Below, one piece after another: positions 1 through 6,291 of a stretch of 9,532 nucleotides of DNA (position 1 is its first letter; every line of letters starts with the position of its first letter). The notes under the pieces are model-generated. The model was not told the DNA's origin and did not search any database. It saw only the letters and a program-made list of their open reading frames with translations. The DNA lies in contig CALHZE010000338.1 in NCBI GenBank assembly GCA_938040915.1, positions 1-9,532 on the forward strand, written 5' to 3'. The position numbers and the translations under genes are program-made. This DNA is from an uncultured Bacteroidia bacterium. GTDB taxonomy: Bacteria > Bacteroidota > Bacteroidia > Bacteroidales > CAJPTX01.

Positions 1-137
1 TCCTTGCCCGCCGTTCCTTGCCACTTGGTGATAAACGGGCGTCCCGTTGCTTCTTGGGCGAATCCACGCACCACACTCCCCAAACACAGCGATGCCACCA
101 GCACCGCTGCCATCACGACTTTGAACATCTGCCTCAT
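1..137 (-). CDS. Exported protein, N-terminal fragment (runs off left edge)
   Basis: An open frame reads leftward from the ATG at 137-135 to the window edge, giving 45 codons and no stop. Residues 1-27 look like a type I signal peptide: a short basic start (MRQMFK), a hydrophobic core rich in V, A and L (about residues 7-23), and a likely cleavage after GFA at residue 27. There is a Cys at 18 but no proper lipobox, so a lipoprotein is less likely. The mature start (QEATGRPFITKWQGTAGK) resembles the N-termini of Bacteroidota surface proteins of the BspA-like or leucine-rich type, which often begin with an FITxW segment; this is a weak inference from memory of the family. A second ATG at 128-126 (Met4) is an alternative start. 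No Shine-Dalgarno is visible, as expected for the phylum. The function cannot be assigned from this fragment. Confidence 0.6.
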   Translation of the reverse strand, partial: MRQMFKVVMAAVLVASLCLGSVVRGFAQEATGRPFITKWQGTAGK

Positions 138-438
138 TATAGCTACTCTATTAAACAAAATATGAGGCAAGTTCTCAAAAAAATGTTAATGTAAAGCCGC
201 GCGCTATCTCAGCGCCCTCGCCCCTCCGCAACCCTAGGCAGAGACTGGGGTACAGAGGGTATATAAATTGGGTATAAATTACGCCTCCCTGTTCCTATCC
301 CCGTTTTTGTGCTAAAAATGCGCCCTTTGGAGCACTCTTTCCTCCCCCTTTTGGGCGCTTTTTCGACACGCTTTCGCCTCCTCCTCTAATTTCCTTCTTG
401 GGCACTGTCCCCCCTCACCTCTCCTCAGCCCCGCCCGT
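138..438. other. Non-coding spacer between two leftward genes
   Basis: There is no credible gene here. It holds the upstream region of the exported-protein gene, a direct repeat of GGGTA(TA)TAAATT at 257-280, and the terminator at 314-363. The part beyond about 331 is strongly pyrimidine-rich on the plus strand. I found no exact TAnnTTTG promoter box for the exported-protein gene; TATTTTG on the minus strand, about 30 bases upstream of its start, is one base short of the consensus. Confidence 0.6.
314..363 (-). terminator. Intrinsic terminator of ATPase copy A
   Basis: GCGCCC (320-325) pairs with GGGCGC (353-358), flanked by an A run (314-318) and a T run (359-363), so the signal could work on both strands. 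An inner stem GGAG (329-332)/CTCC (342-345) shortens the large loop. It lies about 75 bases past the stop of the leftward gene at 439, where a terminator is expected. Read leftward, the hairpin is followed by ATTTTT. Confidence 0.6.
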
Positions 439-2061
439 CTACCCCAGTACCTCCTCCTTCCACTCCCCGACGTTACGGGTCTTTTCGTCGAAACTCACCC
501 CCACAAGGTGGACGGGACGACCCTCGGCACTCACCGCACGGAAATACTCCCGATCCTTAATCTGGTCAATAGCATCCTGTGCCGTCCCCTGCGCGTTTAC
601 CTTAAACTCAAAGATATAAACGTGTTGACGGGTCATCACAAGCATATCAATACGCCCCGTCGCACACACCACCTCAGCTTGCGCATGAATGCCCAATAGA
701 CGGAAAACAGCATAAAGCACCGACTGGTAATACTGTTCTCGCAACGGACGCCCCTCCTCACCGTTCGGAATGTTGCCATAGATTATCCCCGCAAGGATCT
801 CGGAGACGTGCTTCATAGCACCTGCTAAATCTCCGTTGTCAAACAGCTCATAGAGCTCTAAGACTACAATATCGATATTGCTGCGCGTAAGGCTAGAATA
901 GAGCGGCAACAGCTCGTGTAAGAACCCGAAACGCACCTCCTCATTCGGATAACCTAGCTGAAAGAGGAGGCCTCCAGCAATGGGCTTCTTAATCGTCAAA
1001 TAGCCCGACTGGAATAGCAGCGGGATAATCGCGTCGTGGTCGTTGTAACGGAAGTCCTGTACCACCTGCGCGCCGATCTTTACGTCCTGATCTAGGTCGG
1101 GGATGAAAATCCGCATGCGTTTTAGGTAGTGGACAAGATACGAGGGCGTCGCATTCTCAAACCAATAATAGTCATATTCGCAATTAGCGAGCACCCGCAG
1201 CAAACTAAAGGGGTTGTACACCCGCCCCCCTTTTCGCGAAAAACAATACCCGTCATACTCCTTCTTAAGCCGTATGCGCGTCTCTTCTATTGTACTTTTA
1301 CTCTGTTGAGCCAACTTCTCTATTTCTAGTGAGAGGTAGGCAGTGAGCTCCTCCTCTGTAAAGCCACAAATGGCGTCATAGTCATCAAGCAGGGTAATAT
1401 CTATCAGGTTATTCACCCCACTAAAGAGGGTTGTCTTACTAAACTTGGTAATCCCCGTAAGGAATGCAAACCGAATATACTCATCGCACTGCTTAATTAC
1501 CTCATAAAAGGCCTTAAGCAGCGAACGGTTCGCCTCATTTAACGCCTCATCCTCCACAGTCTCCAAAAGAGGCTTATCATACTCATCGACAAGGATGACC
1601 ACTTGCTTACCCTCCTTACGGTAGAGTTCCTCAATAAGATTGGCAAAACGTCGCTCGGGCGCAAGAGACTCTCCCTTTACCTCATAAAGAGTCTCCCACT
1701 TCCTTACTTGTTGTTCGAGCAAAGAAGGCAACGATTCTGGGGAACTATAATTCGTGGCATTTAACGCAAAATAAAGCACAGGCGACGCTTCCCACGGCGC
1801 GCGCCTCTCCCAACGGGCGATCTCTTCCTCCTGCTCTGCAATATACAGCCCTTCAAAGAGCTCCTTTTTTCCTTCAAAATAAGCCTTTAGAGTAGACAAG
1901 AAAAGACTCTTCCCAAAACGATGCGGACGGCTTAGGAAAAAGATACGTCCGAGCGAAAAAAGCTTTTCGATATACTGCGTCTTATCGACGTAGAGATCCC
2001 TATCCCTACGCAACTGTTCAAAATCCTGCGTACTAATGGGCAAGCGGCGTGACCTATTCAT
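439..2061 (-). CDS. AAA-ATPase-like / PD-(D/E)XK nuclease-like protein, copy A
   Basis: A complete 540-residue protein. It matches the two-domain Bacteroidota/archaeal family annotated as AAA-ATPase_like (PF09820) fused to a PD-(D/E)XK domain (PF08011, formerly DUF1703); the assignment is from motifs, not a search. The N-terminal ATPase has a family-type P-loop (SRPHRFGKS, Lys51) and a Walker B strand QVVILVDEYD with Asp159 and Glu160. The C-terminal nuclease-like core shows GRIDM (Asp472), FEFK (Glu485, Lys487) and a downstream Gln500 in DAIDQIK, so the catalytic set looks intact. There is no signal peptide or membrane segment, so it is probably cytoplasmic. The biological role of the family is unknown; links to mobile elements or defence are conjecture. 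It is paralogous to the gene at 6292-7923 (about 85% identical over the first 105 residues) and points away from it. One oddity is Ala99 in VLYFALNA, where copy B has Asp. Confidence 0.9.
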   Translation of the reverse strand: MNRSRRLPISTQDFEQLRRDRDLYVDKTQYIEKLFSLGRIFFLSRPHRFGKSLFLSTLKAYFEGKKELFEGLYIAEQEEEIARWERRAPWEASPVLYFALNATNYSSPESLPSLLEQQVRKWETLYEVKGESLAPERRFANLIEELYRKEGKQVVILVDEYDKPLLETVEDEALNEANRSLLKAFYEVIKQCDEYIRFAFLTGITKFSKTTLFSGVNNLIDITLLDDYDAICGFTEEELTAYLSLEIEKLAQQSKSTIEETRIRLKKEYDGYCFSRKGGRVYNPFSLLRVLANCEYDYYWFENATPSYLVHYLKRMRIFIPDLDQDVKIGAQVVQDFRYNDHDAIIPLLFQSGYLTIKKPIAGGLLFQLGYPNEEVRFGFLHELLPLYSSLTRSNIDIVVLELYELFDNGDLAGAMKHVSEILAGIIYGNIPNGEEGRPLREQYYQSVLYAVFRLLGIHAQAEVVCATGRIDMLVMTRQHVYIFEFKVNAQGTAQDAIDQIKDREYFRAVSAEGRPVHLVGVSFDEKTRNVGEWKEEVLG

Positions 2062-2094
2062 CTGTTACCTGTGTTCGTTACCACGAAGATAATG
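2062..2094 (-). promoter_or_regulatory. Leader of ATPase copy A, shared with copy B
   Basis: Read leftward, the bases before the ATG contain CATTATCTTCGTGGTAA (2094-2078). The same core, with two changes, precedes copy B at 6260-6276. In both cases it directly follows a T run at the foot of a hairpin, and the T run ends 32-33 bases from the start codon. TATCTTCG (2091-2084) is one base off the Bacteroidota -7 box TAnnTTTG, but no convincing -33 element lies upstream, so calling it a promoter is tentative. No Shine-Dalgarno is visible. Confidence 0.5.
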
Positions 2095-2129
2095 AAAAAG
2101 GCACTAGCCCTCTGTGGGGGACGCTAGTG
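2095..2129 (-). terminator. Terminator-like hairpin just upstream of copy A
   Basis: On the minus strand CACTAGC (2129-2123) pairs with GCTAGTG (2108-2102); C/G bases inside can extend the stem, and GCC then TTTTT (2099-2095) follows. This is the form of an intrinsic terminator for leftward transcription. No leftward gene lies upstream (nifJ runs the other way), so it is an orphan. It may be an attenuator for copy A, a guard against antisense transcription, or a relic of a lost gene. Confidence 0.5.
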
Positions 2130-2172
2130 AACGCACCTTCCCGACTCCCCTCCACCCTCGCCCGTCCGGCGT

Positions 2173-2204
2173 GAGGATATTTAGGAATTCCGAATCCTCT
2201 TTTT
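2173..2204 (+). terminator. Possible rightward terminator-like hairpin
   Basis: GAGGAT (2173-2178) pairs with ATCCTC (2194-2199) across a 15-base loop that contains the palindrome GGAATTCC, followed by five T (2200-2204). No rightward gene ends before it. The stem is only 6 bp, so this is a weak call. Confidence 0.3.
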
Positions 2205-2298
2205 AAGACGGAAACAGAAAGATACAAGATTGAAAATAAAGGAACTCGTCTAAAGTAGCGGCGTTGAGGGCGCTTTGGGGTGGGTCTATTTGTACGAC

Positions 2299-2353
2299 GA
2301 GAGTACGGCGAGAGTACGGCGAGAGTACGGCGAGAGTACGGCGAGAGTACGGC
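2299..2353 (+). repeat. 11-bp tandem repeat, five perfect copies
   Basis: GAGAGTACGGC is repeated five times without a mismatch or spacer (2299, 2310, 2321, 2332, 2343). A degenerate partial unit (GTACGAC, 2292-2298) precedes the array. Each unit contains the self-complementary GTAC. The period is close to one helical turn of B-DNA. The array lies about 190 bases upstream of the nifJ -7 box. The exact repetition suggests recent expansion by slippage. Confidence 0.95.
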
Positions 2354-2541
2354 GCACTCCCTAGGGCGCAAGGAGATAGGCGCTACACAGGGAACGGAAT
2401 TAAGGAAAACATAAAGCGTTTTACGCCCGCGAAGAAGAGGCGAGTCACTCACCCTTTGCGAAGAAATATCCCTTGTGTTTCTTTGTTATTAGAGTGGCTA
2501 TAAATTACGGCATTAGCCCCCCTTTTCCAAATCGAATCGCC

Positions 2542-2549
2542 TACTTTTG
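2542..2549 (+). promoter_or_regulatory. Probable nifJ promoter, -7 box
   Basis: TACTTTTG is a perfect match to the Bacteroidota primary sigma -7 consensus TAnnTTTG and lies 91 bases before the nifJ start. The expected upstream TTTG is not clear: TTTTC at 2523-2527 is the best candidate, and its spacing of about 15 is a little short. Transcription would begin near 2555, giving a leader of about 85 bases. Confidence 0.5.
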
Positions 2550-2554
2550 TTCCC

Positions 2555-2619
2555 AAGGAAGGTCGGTGTCAAGAGAAGGCGTTGCGAGGCGCTACTCGGT
2601 TAGTAGGTCAGACCTCCTT
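2555..2619 (+). promoter_or_regulatory. Foldable 5' leader of nifJ
   Basis: AAGG-A-AGGTC (2555-2564) can pair with GACCTCCTT (2611-2619), a 9-bp stem with one bulged A that closes the leader. Inside, CTACT (2592-2596) pairs with AGTAG (2602-2606) around a 5-base loop. The stem begins almost exactly at the predicted transcript start. It matches no riboswitch class that I recognise, so the function is unknown. Confidence 0.3.
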
Positions 2620-2640
2620 GCATTTGAAATCTTTTAGTGA

Positions 2641-5600
2641 ATGGCAAAGGATAAGAAATACGTTACGTGCGACGGGAACTACGCCGCAGCCTTCGTCTCC
2701 TACATGTTTAGCGAGGTGGCGGCGATCTACCCCATCACACCCTCCTCCACGATGGCAGAGCTCGTCGACGAATGGTCGGCTAACGGTAAAAAGAACCTCT
2801 TTGGCGAACGAGTGCGCGTCCTCGAGATGCAGAGCGAAGCCGGAGCAGCGGGCGCCGTACACGGTTCGCTACAGTCGGGGGCGCTTACTACGACCTATAC
2901 CGCCTCACAGGGGTTGTTACTCATGATCCCGAACATGTATAAGATGGCGGGCGAGCTCCTCCCTGCCGTCTTCCACGTATCGGCGCGTACACTTGCTGCA
3001 CACGCGCTCTCCATTTTCGGCGACCATAGCGACGTGATGTCTACACGCGCCACGGGGTTTGCTATGCTCGCTACAGGCAGTGTGCAAGAGGTGATGGATT
3101 TGGCAGCTGTGGCACACCTTTCCGCACTCCGCGCACGAGTGCCATTTTTACACTTCTTTGACGGCTTCCGTACCTCACACGAAATACAAAAGATTGAGGA
3201 GCTCGACACCGAAGCCATCCGCGGCTTGGTCGACGAAAAGGCTCTTGCCGAGTTCCGTGCGCGTGCTCTCTCCAACGAGCACCCCGTGACCCGAGGAACG
3301 GCACAAAACCCCGACGTCTACTTCCAGAACCGCGAGGCAAGCAACCCCTACTACCTCCGCGTCCCCGAGATCGTGGAACACTACATGGACGAGCTTGCCA
3401 ACATCTCCGGTCGCAAGTATCATCTTTTTGACTACTACGGAGACCCACAAGCCACCGAGGTCATCGTCGTGATGGGAAGCGTCGCAGAAACCGCACGCGA
3501 GGTCGTAGACCACCTCATGGCACAGGGACGCAAGGTCGGGCTCTTGATCGTCCGCCTATTCCGTCCCTTCTCCGTTGCCCACTTCGTGGCTGCAATGCCC
3601 AAGAGCGTTAAGCGCATCGCCGTGCTAGATCGCACCAAGGAGTCTGGCGCGCTCGGCGAACCCCTCTACCTCGACGTCCGCAATGTGTATTACGGTGTCG
3701 AGGGCGCTCCCGAAATCTACGGCGGACGCTATGGTCTTTCATCTAAAGATACGACCCCCGCACAGATTATCGCCGTCTATGACAACCTCGCGCAGAAAGA
3801 ACCCAAAAATGGCTTTACTATCGGTATCGTTGACGACGTTACATTCCACTCGCTCAACGTGCCCGAAGAGGTGAATTTGGCGCAACCGGGCACCTTCCAA
3901 GGCAAGTTCTACGGGCTCGGCTCTGACGGGACGGTCGGTGCCAACAAAAACTCGATTAAGATTATTGGCGAGACCACCAACAAGTACTGCCAAGCCTATT
4001 TTGCTTACGACTCTAAGAAGTCGGGGGGGATTACGACCTCCCACCTCCGTTTTGGCGATAAGCCCATACGTTCTCCCTACCTCGTTACAACCCCTGATTT
4101 CGTGGCTTGTCACGTCCCCTCCTACCTACAGCGCTATGACATGTTGCGCGGCATCCGTGAGGGAGGCGCCTTCTTGCTCAACTGCCCGTGGAACGAGGCA
4201 GAACTCGAGCAACACCTCCCCAACAGCGTGAAGCGTATCCTCGCACAAAAGAAAGTGCATCTCTACACCATCGATGCCACCACCGTGGCGCGCGAGATTG
4301 GGCTCGGCAACCGCACCAACACCATCATGCAGGCCGCCTTCTTCAAGATTGCCAACGTTATCCCTTATGACGAGGCGGTCAAGGAGATGAAGCATTTCAT
4401 CGAGAAAACCTTTGGTAAGAAGGGACCCGAGGTCGTCAATAAGAACTGCGCCGCCGTAGACCGCGGAGGCGAGGTAAAGGAGATCTCTGTCCCCGCCGCA
4501 TGGGCTACCCTAGAGCCCGAAAAGAAGCACCACCTCGAGGGAGCGCCTGACTTTGTGAACAACGTCATGGTGCCCATGAACAACCAAGTGGGCGACGACC
4601 TCCCCGTCAGTGCTTTCGTAGGGCGCGAGGACGGGACTCTCCCCAGTGGCACCACCCGTTGGGAAAAGCGTGGTATCGCGAGCATGGTCCCCGAATGGGA
4701 ATCCGAATTCTGTATCCAGTGTAACCAGTGTGCGTATGTCTGCCCTCACGCTGCGATCCGACCCTTCTTGCTCAACGAAGAGGACGTAAAGGGCTTGCCC
4801 GAAGGCACGGCGGTTATCGACGGTAAGGGCGGCGCACTCAAGGACTATAAGTTCCGCATTCAGGTGAGCGTCCTCGACTGTACGGGGTGTGGCAACTGTG
4901 CGGCGGTCTGCCCTGCTCCGAAGTCTAAGGCGCTCGTGATGAAGCTCACCGAGACGCAAGAGCGCGAGATCAAGAACTGGGAATATTGTGAAGAGAAGGT
5001 GGGCTACAAAAACGTGGTCGACAAGTATGCCAACGTCAAGAACAGCCAGTTTGCGCGCCCATTGTTTGAGTTCTCTGGGGCATGTGCGGGTTGCGGCGAG
5101 ACGCCCTATATTAAGACCATTACCCAGCTCTTTGGGGAACGGATGATCGTGGCTAACGCTACAGGGTGTTCGTCTATTTATGGTGGCTCTTCGCCCTCTT
5201 CGCCTTACCGCATCGGCGACAATGGGCGTGGCGTTGCGTGGGCAAACTCGCTCTTTGAAGACAATGCTGAGTTCGGGCTCGGCATCGCGACTGGGGTCGA
5301 GCACCTCCGGCATCGCATCGCCGAGCAGGCGCAAGCCCTCATGGCAACATCTGTAAGTGCTGACACCAAGGCGGCTCTCCAAGAGTGGCTTGACAAGGCT
5401 CACACTGCACAAGAGAGCCTCGAGGTGGCAGACAAGCTCGCGGCTGCCTTAGCAAAGGAAAATAGCGCAGAGGCAAAGCAGCTCCTCGCGCTCGAACAGT
5501 ACTTTACCAAGAAGTCCTTCTGGGTATTCGGTGGTGACGGTTGGGCTTATGACATCGGTTACGGCGGACTCGATCACGTCCTCGCCTCGGGCGCAGATGT

Positions 5601-6177
5601 CAACGTCCTCGTCCTCGACACCGAGGTCTATTCCAACACTGGGGGGCAAGCATCGAAGTCAACGCCTGTGGCGGCAGTGGCTAAGTTCGCTGCAGCTGGG
5701 AAGCGCGTGCGCAAGAAGGATCTCGGTATGATGGCCATGACCTACGGCTATGTCTACGTAGCACAAGTTGCCATGGGGGCAGACCAGAACCAGTTCTTCA
5801 AAGCGGTTAAAGAGGCCGAAGCCTACCCAGGTCCATCGCTCATTATCGCCTACGCTCCGTGTATTAACCACGGTTTGAAGATCGGTATGACCGATACCCA
5901 GTCGGAGGAAAAGAAGGCCGTAGAATGTGGCTACTGGCATCTCTTCCGTTACAATCCGCTCCTTGAGCAGGAGGGCAAGAACCCCTTCAGTCTAGACTCC
6001 AAGGCGCCTAACTGGGACAAGTTCCAAGACTTCCTCCAAGGCGAGGTGCGTTACAGCTCTTTGGCGCAAACCTTCCCTGGCGAGGCTACGGAACTCTTCA
6101 AGGCTGCGCAGGAGAACGCCCAGTGGCGTTACAAGTCCTACGTACGCGCCTCGAAGCAAGATTATAGCGAAGAGTAA
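2641..6177 (+). CDS. nifJ: Pyruvate:ferredoxin (flavodoxin) oxidoreductase
   Basis: A complete 1178-residue single-chain PFOR of normal length. It converts pyruvate and CoA to acetyl-CoA and CO2 and passes two electrons to ferredoxin or flavodoxin, in the cytoplasm of anaerobes. The N-terminal pyrimidine-binding domain has YPITPSS (Thr33), EMQSEAG (Glu66) and SARTLAAHALSIFGDH (Arg116). These, with Asn999, correspond to the active-site Thr31, Glu64, Arg114 and Asn996 of the Desulfovibrio africanus enzyme. The middle domain has GSDGTVGANKNS. Two ferredoxin-type 4Fe-4S motifs follow: Cys691/694/697/701 and Cys747/750/753/757. The C-terminal TPP domain has CAGC (815, 818), GDGW (965-968), NTGGQ (999-1003) and the fourth proximal-cluster Cys1074 in APCINHG. 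No key residue is missing. The start follows an A/T-rich, Shine-Dalgarno-free leader. The gene is probably transcribed alone, given its own promoter box and a strong terminator. The name does not imply nitrogen fixation; no nif gene is present. In related anaerobes this enzyme supplies reduced ferredoxin that activates nitroimidazoles. Confidence 0.98.
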   Translation: MAKDKKYVTCDGNYAAAFVSYMFSEVAAIYPITPSSTMAELVDEWSANGKKNLFGERVRVLEMQSEAGAAGAVHGSLQSGALTTTYTASQGLLLMIPNMYKMAGELLPAVFHVSARTLAAHALSIFGDHSDVMSTRATGFAMLATGSVQEVMDLAAVAHLSALRARVPFLHFFDGFRTSHEIQKIEELDTEAIRGLVDEKALAEFRARALSNEHPVTRGTAQNPDVYFQNREASNPYYLRVPEIVEHYMDELANISGRKYHLFDYYGDPQATEVIVVMGSVAETAREVVDHLMAQGRKVGLLIVRLFRPFSVAHFVAAMPKSVKRIAVLDRTKESGALGEPLYLDVRNVYYGVEGAPEIYGGRYGLSSKDTTPAQIIAVYDNLAQKEPKNGFTIGIVDDVTFHSLNVPEEVNLAQPGTFQGKFYGLGSDGTVGANKNSIKIIGETTNKYCQAYFAYDSKKSGGITTSHLRFGDKPIRSPYLVTTPDFVACHVPSYLQRYDMLRGIREGGAFLLNCPWNEAELEQHLPNSVKRILAQKKVHLYTIDATTVAREIGLGNRTNTIMQAAFFKIANVIPYDEAVKEMKHFIEKTFGKKGPEVVNKNCAAVDRGGEVKEISVPAAWATLEPEKKHHLEGAPDFVNNVMVPMNNQVGDDLPVSAFVGREDGTLPSGTTRWEKRGIASMVPEWESEFCIQCNQCAYVCPHAAIRPFLLNEEDVKGLPEGTAVIDGKGGALKDYKFRIQVSVLDCTGCGNCAAVCPAPKSKALVMKLTETQEREIKNWEYCEEKVGYKNVVDKYANVKNSQFARPLFEFSGACAGCGETPYIKTITQLFGERMIVANATGCSSIYGGSSPSSPYRIGDNGRGVAWANSLFEDNAEFGLGIATGVEHLRHRIAEQAQALMATSVSADTKAALQEWLDKAHTAQESLEVADKLAAALAKENSAEAKQLLALEQYFTKKSFWVFGGDGWAYDIGYGGLDHVLASGADVNVLVLDTEVYSNTGGQASKSTPVAAVAKFAAAGKRVRKKDLGMMAMTYGYVYVAQVAMGADQNQFFKAVKEAEAYPGPSLIIAYAPCINHGLKIGMTDTQSEEKKAVECGYWHLFRYNPLLEQEGKNPFSLDSKAPNWDKFQDFLQGEVRYSSLAQTFPGEATELFKAAQENAQWRYKSYVRASKQDYSEE

Positions 6178-6189
6178 TACTAGAGTAAA

Positions 6190-6207
6190 TACGGTGTAAA
6201 CACCGTA
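6190..6207 (+). other. Short hairpin after nifJ
   Basis: TACGGTG (6190-6196) and CACCGTA (6201-6207) form a perfect 7-bp stem with loop TAAA, 12 bases past the nifJ stop. No T run follows, so it is more likely a 3'-end stabilising structure or a palindromic protein site than a terminator. Confidence 0.45.
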
Positions 6208-6224
6208 ATGCGGATATCGACACG

Positions 6225-6259
6225 AAGGCGAGGTTTCGGAAAGAGACCTCGCCTTTTTT
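6225..6259 (+). terminator. Strong intrinsic terminator of nifJ
   Basis: AAGGCGAGGT (6225-6234) pairs perfectly with ACCTCGCCTT (6246-6255) around an 11-base loop, running into six T (6254-6259). It separates nifJ from ATPase copy B, whose start lies only 32 bases past the T run. That is tight for an independent promoter, so read-through or a promoter overlapping the hairpin must drive copy B. Confidence 0.9.
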
Positions 6260-6291
6260 CATTACCTTCGTCGTAATCAAACCCAATGACA
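6260..6291 (+). promoter_or_regulatory. Leader of ATPase copy B, shared with copy A
   Basis: CATTACCTTCGTCGTAA (6260-6276) matches the copy A leader in 15 of 17 positions and sits at the same place relative to the preceding T run and the start codon. TACCTTCG (6263-6270) is one base off the TAnnTTTG -7 box, but a -33 element would fall inside the terminator stem and none is evident. No Shine-Dalgarno is visible. Confidence 0.5.

Larger units (their letters stand above)
2062..2640. other. 579-base gene-free region upstream of nifJ
   Basis: The open frames here are arginine- and serine-rich translations without family resemblance, and they gain length from the 11-base repeat, which carries no stop codon. 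I regard the stretch as non-coding. It contains the copy A leader and hairpin, a possible rightward terminator, the tandem array at 2299-2353, an 11-mer TATAAATTACG (2499-2509) also found at 273-283, a -7 box at 2542-2549 and the nifJ leader. I see no tRNA, rRNA or CRISPR. Confidence 0.6.

Noticed and set aside
2299..2353. CRISPR array
   Set aside because: The 11-bp units are directly adjacent, with no spacers and no cas genes nearby.
2078..2503. Open frames of 124 residues (2078-2452, minus) and 79 residues (2264-2503, plus) upstream of nifJ
   Set aside because: They owe part of their length to the stop-free 11-bp repeat, have low-complexity Arg/Ser/Pro-rich translations, overlap each other on opposite strands and cross terminator-like hairpins. 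No family resemblance is visible.
2555..2619. tRNA-like gene in the nifJ leader
   Set aside because: A GGTTAG stretch recalls a D-loop, but no T-arm GTTCRA motif, anticodon arm or acceptor stem can be formed.
4510..5412. 300-residue open frame on the minus strand inside nifJ
   Set aside because: A shadow of nifJ caused by its codon composition; the plus-strand frame encodes conserved ferredoxin and TPP motifs throughout.
2641..6177. Nitrogen-fixation locus suggested by the name nifJ
   Set aside because: Only the pyruvate oxidoreductase is present; neighbours are unrelated and the enzyme is a normal fermentative PFOR of anaerobes.
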